DNA of 64,000 bases, taken from NCBI GenBank assembly GCA_026770025.1, contig JAMXDE010000075.1, forward strand, positions 62,001 to 126,000, written 5' to 3'. A program made the translations under genes and the position numbers. Numbering within the stretch: the stretch's first letter is position 1; every line of letters begins with the position of its first letter. The notes below the pieces were generated by a model that was given only the letters and a program-made list of their open reading frames with translations, did no database searches and had not been told where the DNA came from. Shown here one piece after another: positions 44,701-55,700 of the stretch. This stretch comes from Craspedostauros australis (taxonomy: Eukaryota; Bacillariophyta; Bacillariophyceae; Mastogloiales; Achnanthaceae).

Positions 44701-45036
44701 GCAGAATACGTTGCCCTTTCCGAAGCGGCAAAGGAGATCTTCTTCGTCATGCAGCTACTCGAAAGTGTGGGCGTCCCAGTGAAGACACCGATCAAGGTCC
44801 GCGTGGACAACATCGGGGCGATCTTCATCGCCAAGAACCCATCAACATCCCAACGATCGCGGCACATCGACGTGCGCCATCACTACGTGAGGAATATGGT
44901 AATCAACAAAACCATCGAAATCATTTTCATCAAATCCGAGCAGAACACAAGCGACGGATTCACCAAGAACATCAAGGCCGACTTGCAACGTGAACATGAG
45001 AAGTCGTACCTTGACACATCGAGAACATTCGAATGA
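38794..45036 (+). CDS. Gag-Pol polyprotein of element A, intact
   Basis: 2080 residues in one frame without a stop. In order: a basic/acidic N-terminus; a copia-type Gag helical region (about 145-350); two CCHC zinc knuckles starting at C388 and C433 (CHNCGVYGH and CNYCGIFGH); a long acidic segment (about 495-645); an unrecognised, probably globular stretch (about 660-800); aspartic protease DSGA with catalytic D859; the integrase zinc-binding HHCC region and DDE triad D1065, D1127, E1163; an acidic linker (about 1330-1530); reverse transcriptase with YVDD (D1751, D1752); and RNase H (first Asp D1928). All catalytic residues visible are present. Gag and Pol are fused in one frame, as in many copia elements, so Gag excess must come from processing or another mechanism. 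At 2080 residues it exceeds the usual 1300-1500 of copia polyproteins, because of the acidic and inserted regions. Confidence 0.95.
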   Translation: MSEEEELKDIPLSNPTIKREEGASETPPRQEKEAAAATVLSSADASAIDETEEERSARLHRKEKRILKAIKQEETGVTKSIRTAKQGGKSETPPGGEFVTKTISAQQQAKIEESTTQKQTKIKGASAPTTKQRINMATSANVNKRRIKAPMFSGEQEDYSAWESQAKAYARAQKTRDVMLGKTKVPTVSEIAAAADEDKEAMEEIYELGCDCFSDLILMMDAEKGKGKQAIQYINQCISVDYPEGDAHGAWNVLAEKFRPSDAVTKIKLKRQFNNEKMKRDTDPDIYITQLESLRSRLHDVKYEITDEEMIMQILSTVSVEYKTHVVNFQHQLTFNPELVTINAIRGVLRTAYATHRGGKAYVDDFQDSNTKSNDTGFTSTGNFKGTCHNCGVYGHRSADCPERKKPNNKKNNNNNNKMNGKRNKGSGFKGKCNYCGIFGHREAECRKKKFNEKKNNEQANAATEGHDKSGHEMVLSAKDMPLCMLVSDDYIEDSFFDNFEYVGSDDEVQDDEIIPEWLSEEPIIHEVDPRREVSYECCFNAHDLIGSYGDEAEMDEANDSDIEEAMSDDDDDDADEDGADEDDEANRDELPPPQAGRYERTGTFINQGETRRVAAPPPPAAGNNRSGIFDEDDSDESEDGNHPDDSFNPNERVVYPSNIDFPDIENPNSVDYLLRHSTIPNATATALIIQKQLIFDAVMEAGMRVFPGTTRGALMPIWVNMMGSILSEHFDSIEEILANAIIVNRILEGNDSETIPDTDLHYILGGCMRVLLRERSRVYPYDPATGSHRNTTIPSDYAQLPDDMDDGDHHHPYNEDGVHEDNDDGSFDDEIAAAAVEQLHELSTKYKDKVNKDTWLADSGASCHIVNSDAALFNVRHIKSFVQVGDSTKLDSPKMGSIRLKVKQRDNTGHIIRLDDVKYTPKMAVNLFSTNKALYNGYQLGNNGILMDIINGSGMKIVFDRVFPTSNGFITGVQMHPIMPTDDDKACTAIVKNPSKEISAVNLHRMLGHAPLETMKRTAAQYGWKIIGEMPVCRDCAVANARVKNIPKATIPRATRRGERFFIDISYTKHISFGDKRYWTLIVDDCTDHCWSFFLKNKSDQPGYIKRFIQTIKSQTGDQQIIFRGDNSGENKSTEDILIDAGLNVKFEYTASNTPQQNGRVERKFAYLYTKIRSILNGAQLDEEYRHGLWAAAASTATAIANITVAKNQKESPHRQFFGNDPPYANALRTFGEVGVVKTTYGGITAKLKNRGEEMVFIGYAHQHASGVYNMYRPSTKSLICSRDIKWLNQSYGQFRGWAPAPNISNETGTTDADGFTTIGRKGATPRTATRQTSEAKRVSFADSNRYYILSDSDDEDNEDDGVVTQLIQNDEEDRSESNHEDDEILPSGDEADDETGVTPPNTPARSTHDTPSRSPPSKPNKRDIARKERIRRHEARGRKGEANPKPTTGKSIPRALRELEDFNERGRKEEGYESDPSSSEASDELSDEMIDDSNNETTDDEEIEDENEEIEITHHSTTGLYGMNAIITESPAIDIGLSMQDENKEPEKHIEPTTFDGAFNHPDPIHRKGYRAAIKKEFDSMDTRKVYSKIKRDAIPRGRRCCKCKWVFKLKRDGTHRARLVACGYSQVAGVDFQEHYSPVIHDVTYRVMMVIMLIKKMDCALVDVVTAFLHGDLDEEIYMNCPNGMDHQPDEALTLHKPIYGLVQSARQWFKMLVSTLKNINFEQSAADPCLFYRKTNEGSMIVAIYVDDCFCCGDSKALETFLKDIQGSKFKVTIERGLGDYLSCNIELNHDKTRATLRQPHLIRHLIEEFGAKVEKMQRYGTPGTPGQIIVRPSEDNGLQKVGPEEHAEYRRGVGMLLFLIKHSRPDIANPVRELSKVLIGPTKATMKEMYRIIKYVIDTKDYGLKIHPARPDDDGWDMELFCDSEYAGDKNTRISVGGFILYLCKVPILWRSKAQKAVTLSSSEAEYVALSEAAKEIFFVMQLLESVGVPVKTPIKVRVDNIGAIFIAKNPSTSQRSRHIDVRHHYVRNMVINKTIEIIFIKSEQNTSDGFTKNIKADLQREHEKSYLDTSRTFE

Positions 45037-45049
45037 CCGAATGCACACA

Positions 45050-45056
45050 GGAAGGG
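45050..45056 (+). other. Polypurine tract of element A
   Basis: GGAAGGG directly precedes the 3' LTR, the expected position for plus-strand priming. The same sequence precedes the 3' LTR of element B. Confidence 0.75.
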
Positions 45057-45847
45057 TGTCGAGATGTACATGTGAGTATATATCAAGATGTACGTGTATA
45101 TGTGCATCGTTCACCCGCTATTCTCTCATACGCACTTGGACGGTATAACTATACTCGTGTCGATAGTATGCTGTGATTCGTCAGAATTACAGGGGAAATG
45201 GAACACACGAAAAGGGGCAAGATTTCTGGAGGAAATTTGCAAATAACGATTTCTGGAAGAATCAGAAAATCGTCCGTCCATGCATCAATGGTACCAAGAG
45301 AATCTCGAGGTACTTCCCAACTAAACCTCAGATGACGATATCATCTGACAGACTACTGCATCACCAATGGAACGTGACATCTGGAGAGCAGAAGGACGCC
45401 TACTGACGTCGACAGGATGTCAACATGTCACCACGTCGACAGCTGTCTCCAAGTCAGAGCAGGAGGCGAAGATACGATGACCCATGAAGATCATGGATAC
45501 TGAAGGTGAACTTCAAATGGTAAGTACTCATGGAGTAGAAGCCAGTACTGAATGAACAGAGTGTCGAATGCGGAGTACGCATCGAACACGAAGCATCGTG
45601 TAGCACGAGCACACGATGTTGAGAGAGAGAGAGAGAATACAGAGAGGAGCGAGAGAGGATCTCGCGTACCGACTCATAGTCGGAGACCGAATCTACGAAA
45701 CAGATTGAAGCGCCGAGAGCATCGGGCAAGAGAACGAACGGACACCGAGAGTATCGGAGTGCCAACGTAATGAAATAGCAAACGAACGACTATCAACCAA
45801 TACCATCTTCCACGATCGTAGGTTACCGTGAGCGGAACTTGCCAACA
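45057..45847 (+). repeat. 3' LTR of element A
   Basis: 791 bp, nearly identical to the 5' LTR (two substitutions seen: A to G in the AAAAGGGG region and C to A in GATTGACGCG). Confidence 0.93.
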
Positions 45848-45853
45848 AACTTA
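45848..45853 (+). repeat. Right target site duplication of element A (AACTTA)
   Basis: This matches the hexamer before the 5' LTR. Confidence 0.85.
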
Positions 45854-45916
45854 AGCAATGGAATCCGAGGGTCAGCTCCAGCCACAGCCACTGCTTCATG
45901 ACCGTCACTACCAGGT

Positions 45917-46125
45917 GTCATGACCTACACTGCAGTGTGTCTACATGTATGGAGAGCAAGGCACTGTAATGATCGCCTACCCTGTAGCACTGAACCAAGT
46001 ACATCAGTGCAGGGTCTCACCAAGTTGTGTGGCATCGTTTCTTCACCCTACTAACACTGCAAAGCTAACTCATAATAAACAGACAAGGATTAGCTACAAA
46101 GCACTCATCTACTCATTGTTACAGT
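45917..46125 (+). repeat. Candidate short LTR of the gag-like element
   Basis: A stretch of about 209 bp starts TGTCATGACC and ends GTTACA, upstream of the gag-like ORF. Its TG...CA ends, AATAAA string (46074) and position suggest a 5' LTR, but no second copy exists in the window to confirm it. The following 550 bp to 46673 would be the untranslated leader. Confidence 0.25.
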
Positions 46126-46673
46126 AACAACTCTTCAATCAGTACACCTCTCTTGAACTGCATCACACGGCTATCCCGAAGCCGGCAGATCCAAGAGACA
46201 TCCTCCACCGATTCGCGCCGACTACGCCCGAATCCTAACTGGTAGCTGCGAGTGGTTGCCAAATACTCTCAATTCAAATCAACTCCACCGAGCATCTTCC
46301 TCTGCCAACCGATCGCAAGAGTCTCTCTGAGACCAAGCCAAAAGGCACAGCTCACAGACCGAGCTTCCAACAAAGGACCACGTCCTCATCGCAAGCATCT
46401 GATTTGAAATCAGACCACCAACGCTCGAAAACCGAGCCACTCAAGAGGACAAAGGTCCCAGCTGAAGATAAGCGACCCAAGGTCGAACTTCAGTAGCCTC
46501 TGCCAAAGCAAGCTGTAACCGCACTTGCTGACCAAGTACGAGCCTCTCCAAGTCTGCATCGAACCGCAGTGCACACCTTCCAAACGAAGTGAAGCCGAGC
46601 AAGAGCAAGAGAAGGCAAACAGATCGATCCCCTCGACGTCCCAAGACTACTCGATAAGTCCCCACTATCAATC

Positions 46674-48833
46674 ATGGCGGAAGAGACAACCCCTGCCACG
46701 CTGGAAGAGCTACAAGCACAGCTCGAAGCGATCACGGTCGAAAACGCCCGCCTCACACAGGCGACGTTGACGGCCAAAGCCGCCGCACAAGCGGCGAACG
46801 CGGCTGTAGCCACTGCCCAAGCAGCAGCAACAGCCACCACGACCCCAAGCCGCTCCGGTCTTGGGCGCAGCCGATCGGCTGGCGCCGCACGAACCCGGAC
46901 GGACCAGTCCTTCCTCGATGACAGCATCTTCGACATGGGAACACCCATGCCCAAGAAGAGCAGAAAGTCAGGCAAGGACAGTGACGACGACGACGATGAC
47001 CTCTCTGGGAAACCAACCGTTCCCATCATGGGAGGTCTCCTCAAGCAAGGACGCAACTGGGTACCCTGGACCACAGGCGCACCAAACGCGCAGTGGACCG
47101 GCCTCCAAGATGAGTCACACACCAGGTGGACCAACTCTCAACAACAGAGAATCCTCCATAACGGTGCTGACTCCACCAACCAGTCCAAGCGAGAGTAAGG
47201 ACTCGCCAACAAGTTCAAGAAGGGAGGGAACATCCAGCAGTTCATCCGCCTGGTGCGAAATCACATGGCAAGAACCGGACTCCTCACCATGGCGTACATC
47301 GCTGACGCTAACGCAGAGTCAGAAATGACCTGCGTCCTGGACTCACCAGCTGCCTTCGCTCTTGAAGATGCCACCAAACACTTCAACGAGTACCACCTGA
47401 AGTGGGATCACTACAACGTCCAGAACAACGAGACAGCCTCAGCGTTCTTCCGTGAAAGTCTTGATCCAGTCCTCGAAGACCAACTCATGAACCGAATCAA
47501 GCCAAAGTTCCACGATAACTTCATCACTCTCTTCGTTGAGTTCATGAACAGCAACTCGGCTAACTCCTTGGATGAACCAGATGCCCTCGCTGCAAAGATC
47601 CGCGGGGTCAACTGCGGAACCTTCCCAAACGAAAATGTTGGTCTCATGGCGGTCCACCTTCGTGCCCTCTGCAAGCGTCTCGACGACGCCGGTCGCTTCG
47701 ACCTCCGTCTCCTCCGAACGATCCTCGATGCCTTCCTCCAGGTGGGAGGACAGATCCAGTCTGGTGAACAGTACCGACGTCCTCTCTATGTGATGAAGGA
47801 TGACCTTGAGGAAATCCTCATGCGTCTCCCTGTCTTCACATACAAGCACGCTCTTCCCAAGCTTGCCGCAAAAGAGCTCACATGGATGGCTATCTGCAGC
47901 AAGGCCGAGTCGTCGTACGAGAACAAAGTGCGCGGAAATCGCTGGCACGCCATCAGGCGTACCAAAGATAGCAACGTGCCCAGGTACTCGTACGCCAACA
48001 ACGCCGTCCAGAACCCAAGCGCCAACGTCCTCGAGCAACACAAGGGTTTTTCCAGGAACGACGGAAGGAGAAACAACTCCAAGAAGCCCAAGGAACGCGA
48101 CGCCAAACGCAACGCCGGCCAGAGCTGGTTGTCCAAAGCCCCCAAGCCCAGTGAACCACAGCGCAAGCTTGTCAACGACAAGACGTTCATGTGGTGCGCC
48201 AAGTGCCACCGCTGGCGTCTCTCGCACAACACCGAGAGCCACCAGGACAACTTCAAGTTCAAGGCGAAGGCTAAGGGCAAGAATGTCCCCAAGCAGGACA
48301 ACCTCTCCATCGACATGGCTGCGTGGACGTGCTTCACAGCCGCCTCCAGTCAAGACGAAGACACCTGGTGGTCCCTCATTTGGAACCTCTTCACCTCCTT
48401 CAACTACTTTGGTAGCATCGTTGGAGTGGTTCTCCTCTTCGCTTCACTCCAAGTCATCACCATCGGAGTAGAGTATGGGTGGTACATCGCGGCAGCTAAC
48501 GCCTGGATGCTTATTGCCGTGACTCTACTACTCCTCCACACGAATGTTCCACGAAGACCCGACTCAATCAACCCTACTGACCTAGTCTACAACAAGGCAC
48601 GAGTCAAAGAACGGTTCAAGCAAGTACACAAACGTCCCACACACTTCAATGGAGCTGTGAAACGCAGTCTCTACGACCTCGTGATGGAAAGCCTTGACCC
48701 AGATGGACCCAAACCCGTGAACGTGTCAAAAGGAAACTCCCAGTTGAGATTCAATGAGGGACAGACTACCACCGGACACGGTGTCAACCAGATGGGAGAA
48801 ATTCTCGTTTTGGCGCGAAATCTTCCGACTTGA
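46674..48833 (+). pseudogene. Gag-like polyprotein of another retroelement, interrupted by an in-frame stop
   Basis: One reading frame of 720 codons is broken by a single TAA at 47196-47198. Codons before the stop (46674-47195) give an Ala-rich coiled coil with a Leu/Gln heptad pattern, then a Ser/Asp-rich segment. After the stop the same frame continues without gap through a helical Gag-like region, then a basic region with a zinc motif WCxxC...SHxxxxH near 48190-48240. Two to three hydrophobic helices follow (about 48390-48540), then a polar tail ending 48833. The zinc motif and domain order resemble gag-like ORFs of diatom LTR elements. No protease or RT follows, because element B begins six bases after the stop codon. 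Stop readthrough or a sense-codon mutation cannot be told apart here. The hydrophobic helices are unexpected in a Gag. Confidence 0.65.
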
Positions 48834-48838
48834 TCGAC

Positions 48839-49399
48839 TGTCGAGATGTACATGTGAGTATACGTCAAGATGTACGTGTATATGTGCATCGTTCACCCGC
48901 TATTCTCTCATACGCACTTGGACGGTATAACTACACTCGTTTCGATAGTATGCTGTGATTCGTCAGAATTACAGGGGAAATGGAACACACGAAAAGGGGC
49001 AAGATTTCTGGAGGAAATTTGCAAATTACGATTTCTGGGAGAATCAGAAGATCGTCCGTCCATGCATCAATAGTACCAAGAGAATCTCAAGGTACTTCCC
49101 AACTAAACCTCAGATGACGATATCATCTGACAGACTGCTGCATCACCAATGGAACGTGACATCTGGAGAGCAGAAGGACGCCTACTGACATCGACAGGAT
49201 GTCAACATGTCACCACGTCAACAGCTGTCTCCAAGTCAGAGCAGGAGGCGAAGATACGATGACCCATGAAGATCATGGATACTGAAGGTGAGCTTCAAAT
49301 GGTAAGTACTCATGGAGTAGGAACCAGTACTGAATGAACAGAGTGTCGAATGCGGAGTACGCATCGAACACAGAATATCGTGTAGCACGAGCACACGAT

Positions 49400-49437
<38 letters not shown>

Positions 49438-49646
49438 CAGAGAGGAGCGAGAGAGCATCTCGCGTACCGACTCATAGTCGGAGACTGAATCTACGAAACA
49501 GATTGAAGCGCCGAGAGCATTGGGCAAGAGAACGAACGGACACCGAGAGGATCGGAGTAGCCAAGTAATGAAATAGCAAACAGAACAACTATCAACCAAC
49601 ACCATCTTCCACGATCGTAGGTTACCGTGAGCGGAACTTGCCAACA
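48839..49646 (+). repeat. 5' LTR of element B
   Basis: 808 bp, longer than its partner mainly because of an expanded GA repeat (about 49402-49433). Ends are TGTCGAG and CCAACA. Confidence 0.92.
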
Positions 49647-49658
49647 CGTTTATAAACG
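49647..49658 (+). other. Palindrome CGTTTATAAACG after the 5' LTR of B
   Basis: Identical in sequence and position to the palindrome in element A. Confidence 0.6.
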
Positions 49659-49728
49659 ATAGATCAGGGCGAGCCCGTGGATCGGATCGTGCGAGGAAGA
49701 CGAACATCATTCAAGAGCTGCAGGCTGA

Positions 49729-52700
49729 ATGAGCGAGGAAGAGGAATTGAGAGACATCCCTCTGTCCAATCCGACTATCAAGAGAGAAGAAGGTGCGAGT
49801 GAGACTCCACCACGACAAGAGAAGGAAGCAGCCGCGGCTACTGTCCTATCAGGCGCAGACGCAAGTGCGATCGACGAGACCGAAGAAGAACGGTCTGCAA
49901 GACTACACCGTAAGGAGAAGAGGATTCTCAGGGCGGTCAAGCAAGAGGAGACTGGTGTGACGAAGAGCATTCGCACAGCCAAACAGGGTGGGAAAAGTGA
50001 GACACCATCAGGAGGAGAATTTGTGAGCAAATCAATCCTCGTGAAACAACAAGCGAAAGCCGAAGAATCGGTAACACAGAAACCGACGGAAATCAAGGGC
50101 GCGAGCGCACTAACAACGAAACAACGAATCAACATGGCGACATCAGCCAACGTGAACAAGCGACGCATCAAGGCGCCGATGTTCAGCGGTGAACAGGAAG
50201 ACTACAGCGCATGGGAGTCCCAAGCGAAGGCATACGCTCGTACACAGAAGACGAAAGATGTGATGTTGAGCAAGACCAAGGTGCCAACAGTGAGCGAGAT
50301 CGCGGCAGCCGCCGATGAAGATAAGGAAGCGATGGAGGAGATCTACGAACTGGGATGCGACTGCTTCAGCGACCTGATCCTCATGATGGATGCAGAGAAA
50401 GGAAAAGGTAAGCAGGCCATCCAATACATCAACCAATGCATCTCCGACGACTACCCTGAAGGAGACGCACACGCAGCGTGGAATGTTCTCGCGAAGAAGT
50501 TCCGACCATCCGATGCGGTGACGAAGATCAAACTCAAGCGCCAATTCAACAACGAAAAGATGAAGAGAGACACAGACCCCGACATCTACATCACGCGACT
50601 CGAAGGTTTACGATCGCGTCTCCACGATGTCAAGTACGAGATCACGGACGAGGAGATGATCATGCAGATCCTCAGCACGGTGAGCGTGGAATACAAAACC
50701 CACGTCGTGAACTTCCATCACCAACTCACGTTCAATCCGGAACTGGTCACCATCAACACGATCAGAGGAGTACTTCGCACAGCATACGCCACTCATCAAG
50801 GAGGCAAGGCGTACATCGACGACTTCCAAGACAGCAACACGAAGAGCAACGACACTGGCTTCACAAGCACCGGTAACTTCAAGGGTACTTGTCACAACTG
50901 TGGCGTGTATGGCCATAGATCCGCCGATTGCCCAGAACGCAAGAAATCGAACAACAAGAAAAATAACAACAACAACAAGATGAACGGAAAGCGCAGCAAG
51001 GGAAACGACTTCAAGGGCAAGTGCAACTACTGCGGCATCTTCGGACACCGCGAGGCGGAGTGCCGAAAGAAGAAGTTCAACGAGAAGAAGAAGGCCGACG
51101 AGCAGGCCAACACAGCAACACAAGGACACGACAAGAGCGGGCACGAGATGGTACTCTCAGCAAAGGACATGTCGCTCTGCATGTTGGTGTCCGACGACTA
51201 CATCGAAGACTCCTTCTTCGATAACTTCGCGTGCGTCGGAAGTGACGACGAAGTACAGGACGATGAGATCGTCCCGGAGTGGCTCAGTGAGGAGCCAATC
51301 ATCCACGAGGTGGATCCAAGACGCGAAGTGAGTTACGAATGCTGCTTCAACGCGCACGACCTGATCGGTTCATACGGCGACGAAGCTGAGATGGACAACA
51401 AGGCCAACGATAGCGACATCGAAGAGGCCATGAGCGATGACGACGATGACGCCGACGAGGACGGCGCAGATGAAGGCGACGAGGTGAACCACGACGAGTT
51501 GCCTCCTCCTCAAGCTGGGAGATACGAGAGAACGGGGACCTTCATTAATCGAGGCCAAGGCGAAACGAACCGCAGCGCGGCGCCACCTCCTCCAGCGGCG
51601 GGGAACAACAGATCGGGCATCTTCGACGAGGATGACAGCGACGAATCCGAGGACAGCAATCATCCAGACGACAGCTTCAATCCAAACGAGCGTGTCATCT
51701 ACCCAGGGAATATCGACTTCCCACCAATCGAGGATCCCAACAGGTCCAACTACCTCCATCGTCATGACACCGTCCCGTATGCAACAGAGACAGCATTGGT
51801 GATCCAGAAGCAACTCATCTTCGATGCAGTAATGGAAGCAGGAGTGGGACTGTTCCCAGGAGTCGCACAAGGAGTGCTGAGACCAATATGGGTGAACATG
51901 ATGGGATCGATCCTATCCGAGAACTTCAGATCAATCGAAGAGATTCTCGCCAATTCGGTTGTGATCAATCGCATACTAGAAGCAGCCGAGACAGAGACGA
52001 TCCCAGAGACGGATCTTCACTACATCCTTGGAGGATGTATGCGCGTACTCTTACGCGAACGACCACGCGTCTACCCATACGATCCAGCCACAGGATCACA
52101 TCGAAGCAACACGATTCCATCGGACTATGCGCAACTACCCGATGACATGGACGATGAAGAGCACCGCAATCCATACAACGAAGATGGAATCCACGATAAC
52201 GACGATGACGGCAGCTTCAACGACGAGATAGCTGCAGCAGCCGTGGAGCAGCTCCATGAGCTGAGCACCAGATACAAGGACAAGGTCAACAAGGACACCT
52301 GGCTCGCCAACAGCGGAGCTTCGTGTCACATCGTCAACTCGGACACCGCTTTCTTCAACGTGCGGCACATCAAGTCCTTCGTCCAAGTGGGAGACAGCAC
52401 GAAGCTGGATTCTCCCAAGATGGGATCCATTCGCTTGAAGGTCAAGCAGCGAGACAACACTGGCCACATCATCTGGCTCGATGACGTGAAGTACACACCG
52501 AAAATGGCGGTGAACCTTTTCTCTACGAACAAGGCTCTGTACAACGGTTACCAGCTTGGTAACAATGGCATTCTGATGGACATCATCAACGGATCCGGAA
52601 CGAAGATCGTGTTCGATCGAGTCTTCCCTACATCCAACAGGTTCATCACAGGAGTGCAGATGCACCCCATCATGCCAACTGACGATGACAAGGCTTCCAC

Positions 52701-55700
52701 AGCCATCATCAAGAATCCATCCAAGGAGATCAGCGCAGTGAACTTGCACCGAATGCTCGGCCACGCGCCACTCGAGACCATGAAGCAGACGGCCGCTCAG
52801 TATGGATGGAAGATCATTGGCGAGATGCCGGTATGCCGCGACTGCGCGGTCGCGAACGCAAGAGTGAAGAATATTCCGAAGGCAACCATTCCGAGAGCAA
52901 CTCGCCGTGGCAAACGTCTGTTCATTGACATTAGTTACACTAAACACATAAGCTTTGGAGATAAACGCTACTGGACCCTGATCGTGGACGACTGCACGGA
53001 TCACTGCTGGAGTTTCTTTCTCAAGAACAAAAGTGATCAACCAGGGTACATCAAACGGTTCGTTCAAACGATCAAGTCACAGACTGGTGAACAACAGATC
53101 ATCTTCCGAGGAGACAACAGCGGAGAGAACAAGTCCACGCAGGATATTCTCATCGATGCAGGACTCAACGTGAAATTCGAATTCACGGCATCGAACACAC
53201 CGCAACAGAACGGCAGAGTGGAACGCAAGTTCGCGTACCTCTATACCAAGATCCGCTCCATGCTCAACGGAGCACAACTCGACGAAGAGTATAGGCATGG
53301 CCTGTGGGCAGCAGCTGCAAGCACTGCCACCGCCATTGCCAATATCACTGTAGCGAAGAACCAGAAAGAGTCACCACATCGCAAATTCTTCGGCAACGAT
53401 CCACCATATGCGGATGCACTCCGTACGTTTGGAGAGGTGGGTGTTGTGAAGACTACCTACGGCGGGATCACCGCCAAACTCAAGAACAGAGGAGAAGAGA
53501 TGGTGTTCATCAGATATGCACACCAACACGCATCAGGGGTCTACAACATGTACAGACCATCGACCAAGTCACTCATCTGTTCACGGGACATCAAGTGGCT
53601 CGACCAATCATATGGACAGTTCCGTGGCTGGGCACCAGCACCGAACATGTCTAACGAAACAGGAACAACGGACGCAGACGGCTTCACAACCATCGGACGG
53701 AAGGGAGCAACGCCAAGGACGGCAACGCGTCAAACATCGGAAGCGAAGAGAGTATCTTTCGCTGACAGCAACAGATACTACATCCTATCAGACAGCGATG
53801 ATGAGGATAATGAAGACGACGGAATAGTGACTCAACTAATCCAAAATAACGAGAAGGATCGGAGCGAATCCAATCATGAGGATGACGAAATCCTACCCTC
53901 CGGCAACGAAGCCGATGATGAGACAGGTGTCACCCCTCCGAATACACCAGCGAGGTCTACACATGACACACCATCCAGACCTCCACCAAGCAAACCAAGC
54001 AAGCGTGATATAGCTAGAAAGGAGAGGATCCGACGTCACGAAGCACAAGGCAGGAAGGGAGAAGCTAATCCCAAGTCAACTGCAGGGAAGAGTATTCCCA
54101 GAGCTCTGCGCGAGCTCGCAGACTTCAACGAACGAGGTCGAAAGGAAGAAGGCTATGAGAGCGATCCATCATCCAATGAGGCGAGCGACGAACTCAGCGA
54201 CGAGATGATCGACGATTCCAATAACGAAACTACAGATGACGAAGAAATCGAAGACAAAGACGAAGAGATCGAGATCACTCACCATAGCACAACTGGATTA
54301 TACGGGATGAATGCAATCATCACCGAGAGACCAGCGATCGACATCGGATTGTCGATGCAGGACGAGAACAAGGAACCAGAGAAGCACATCGAACCAACGA
54401 CATTCGATGGAGTGTTCAACCACCCAGATCCCATCCACCAAAAGGGATATCGAGCAGCCATCAAAAAGGAATTTGACTCCGTGGATACACGCAAGGTGTA
54501 CAGCAAGATCAAACGAGACACCATCCCACGTGGTCGCAGATGCTGCAAATGCAAATGGGTCTTCAAGCTGAAACGCGATGGTACACATCGAGCACGACTC
54601 GTTGCATGTGGCTATTCACAAGTTGCAGGAGTAGACTTCCAAGAGCACTACTCACCTGTCATCCATGACGTAACCTATCGGGTCATGATGGTGATCATGC
54701 TAATCAAGAAGATGGACTGCGCACTCGTCGATGTTGTAACGGCATTCCTACATGGAGACCTCGACGAGGAGATCTACATGAACTGTCCCAACGGGATGGA
54801 TCATCAACCAGACGAAGCCCTGACCCTACACAAGCCAATCTACGGACTTGTGCAGAGCGCCAGGCAATGGTTCAAGATGTTGGTATCGACCCTCAAGAAT
54901 ATCAACTTCGAACAGAGCGCAGCAGACCCGTGCCTGTTCTACAGGAAGACGAACGAAGGAAGCATGATCGTGGCCATCTACATGGACGATTGCTTCTGTT
55001 GCGGAGACTCCAAGGCACTGGAGACTTTCCTGGAGGATATCCAAGGCAACAAGTTCAAGGTGACAATCGAGCGCGGACTCGGAGACTACCTCAGCTGCAA
55101 CATCGAACTGAACCATGACAAGACCAGAGCAACATTGCGTCAACCACATCTCATCCGACACCTCATCGAAGAGTTCGGAACCAAGGTTGAGAAAATGCAA
55201 CGTTATGGGACACCGGGAACCCCGGGCCAAATCATCGTACGACCATCCGAAGATAACGGACTGCAGAAGGTCGGACCGGAAGAACATGCCGAATACCGCC
55301 AAGGCGTCGGTATGCTACTCTTCCTCATCAAGCACTCGCGACCAGATATCGCGAACCCTGTGAGGGAACTCTCCAAGGTATTGATCGGGCCCACCAAGGC
55401 CGCAATGAAGGAGATGTATCGGATCATCAAGTATGTGATAGATACAAAGGACTATGGAGTGAAAATCCATCCAGCACGTCCAGACGACGACGGCTGGGAC
55501 ATGGAACTCTTCTGCGATAGCGAATATGCAGGAGACAAGAACACGAGAATTAGCGTAGGAGGGTTCATCCTATATCTGTGCAAGGTACCAATCCTTTGGC
55601 GATCCAAGGCACAGAAGGCCGTCACACTCAGCTCATCCGAAGCAGAATACATTGCCCTTTCCGAAGCGGCAAAGGAGATCTTCTTCGTCATGCAGCTACT

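Larger units (their letters stand above)
37921..45847 (+). mobile_element. Complete Ty1/copia-type LTR retrotransposon A
   Basis: The element is 7,927 bp: 5' LTR 37921-38711, leader 38712-38793, one polyprotein ORF 38794-45036, purine tract 45050-45056, 3' LTR 45057-45847. The LTRs begin TGTCGAG and end CCAACA and differ at only two positions that I could see. The 6-bp target duplication and intact ORF point to a recent, potentially competent insertion. Protease-integrase-RT-RNase H order places it in Ty1/copia, like the CoDi lineages of diatoms. Confidence 0.93.

Noticed and set aside
46395-46430. A tRNA-Ser(UGA)-like anticodon arm (CTGATTTGAAATCAG)
   Set aside because: Only a palindromic hairpin is present. 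The D arm, T arm with GTTCRA, and acceptor stem are missing, so it is not a tRNA gene.
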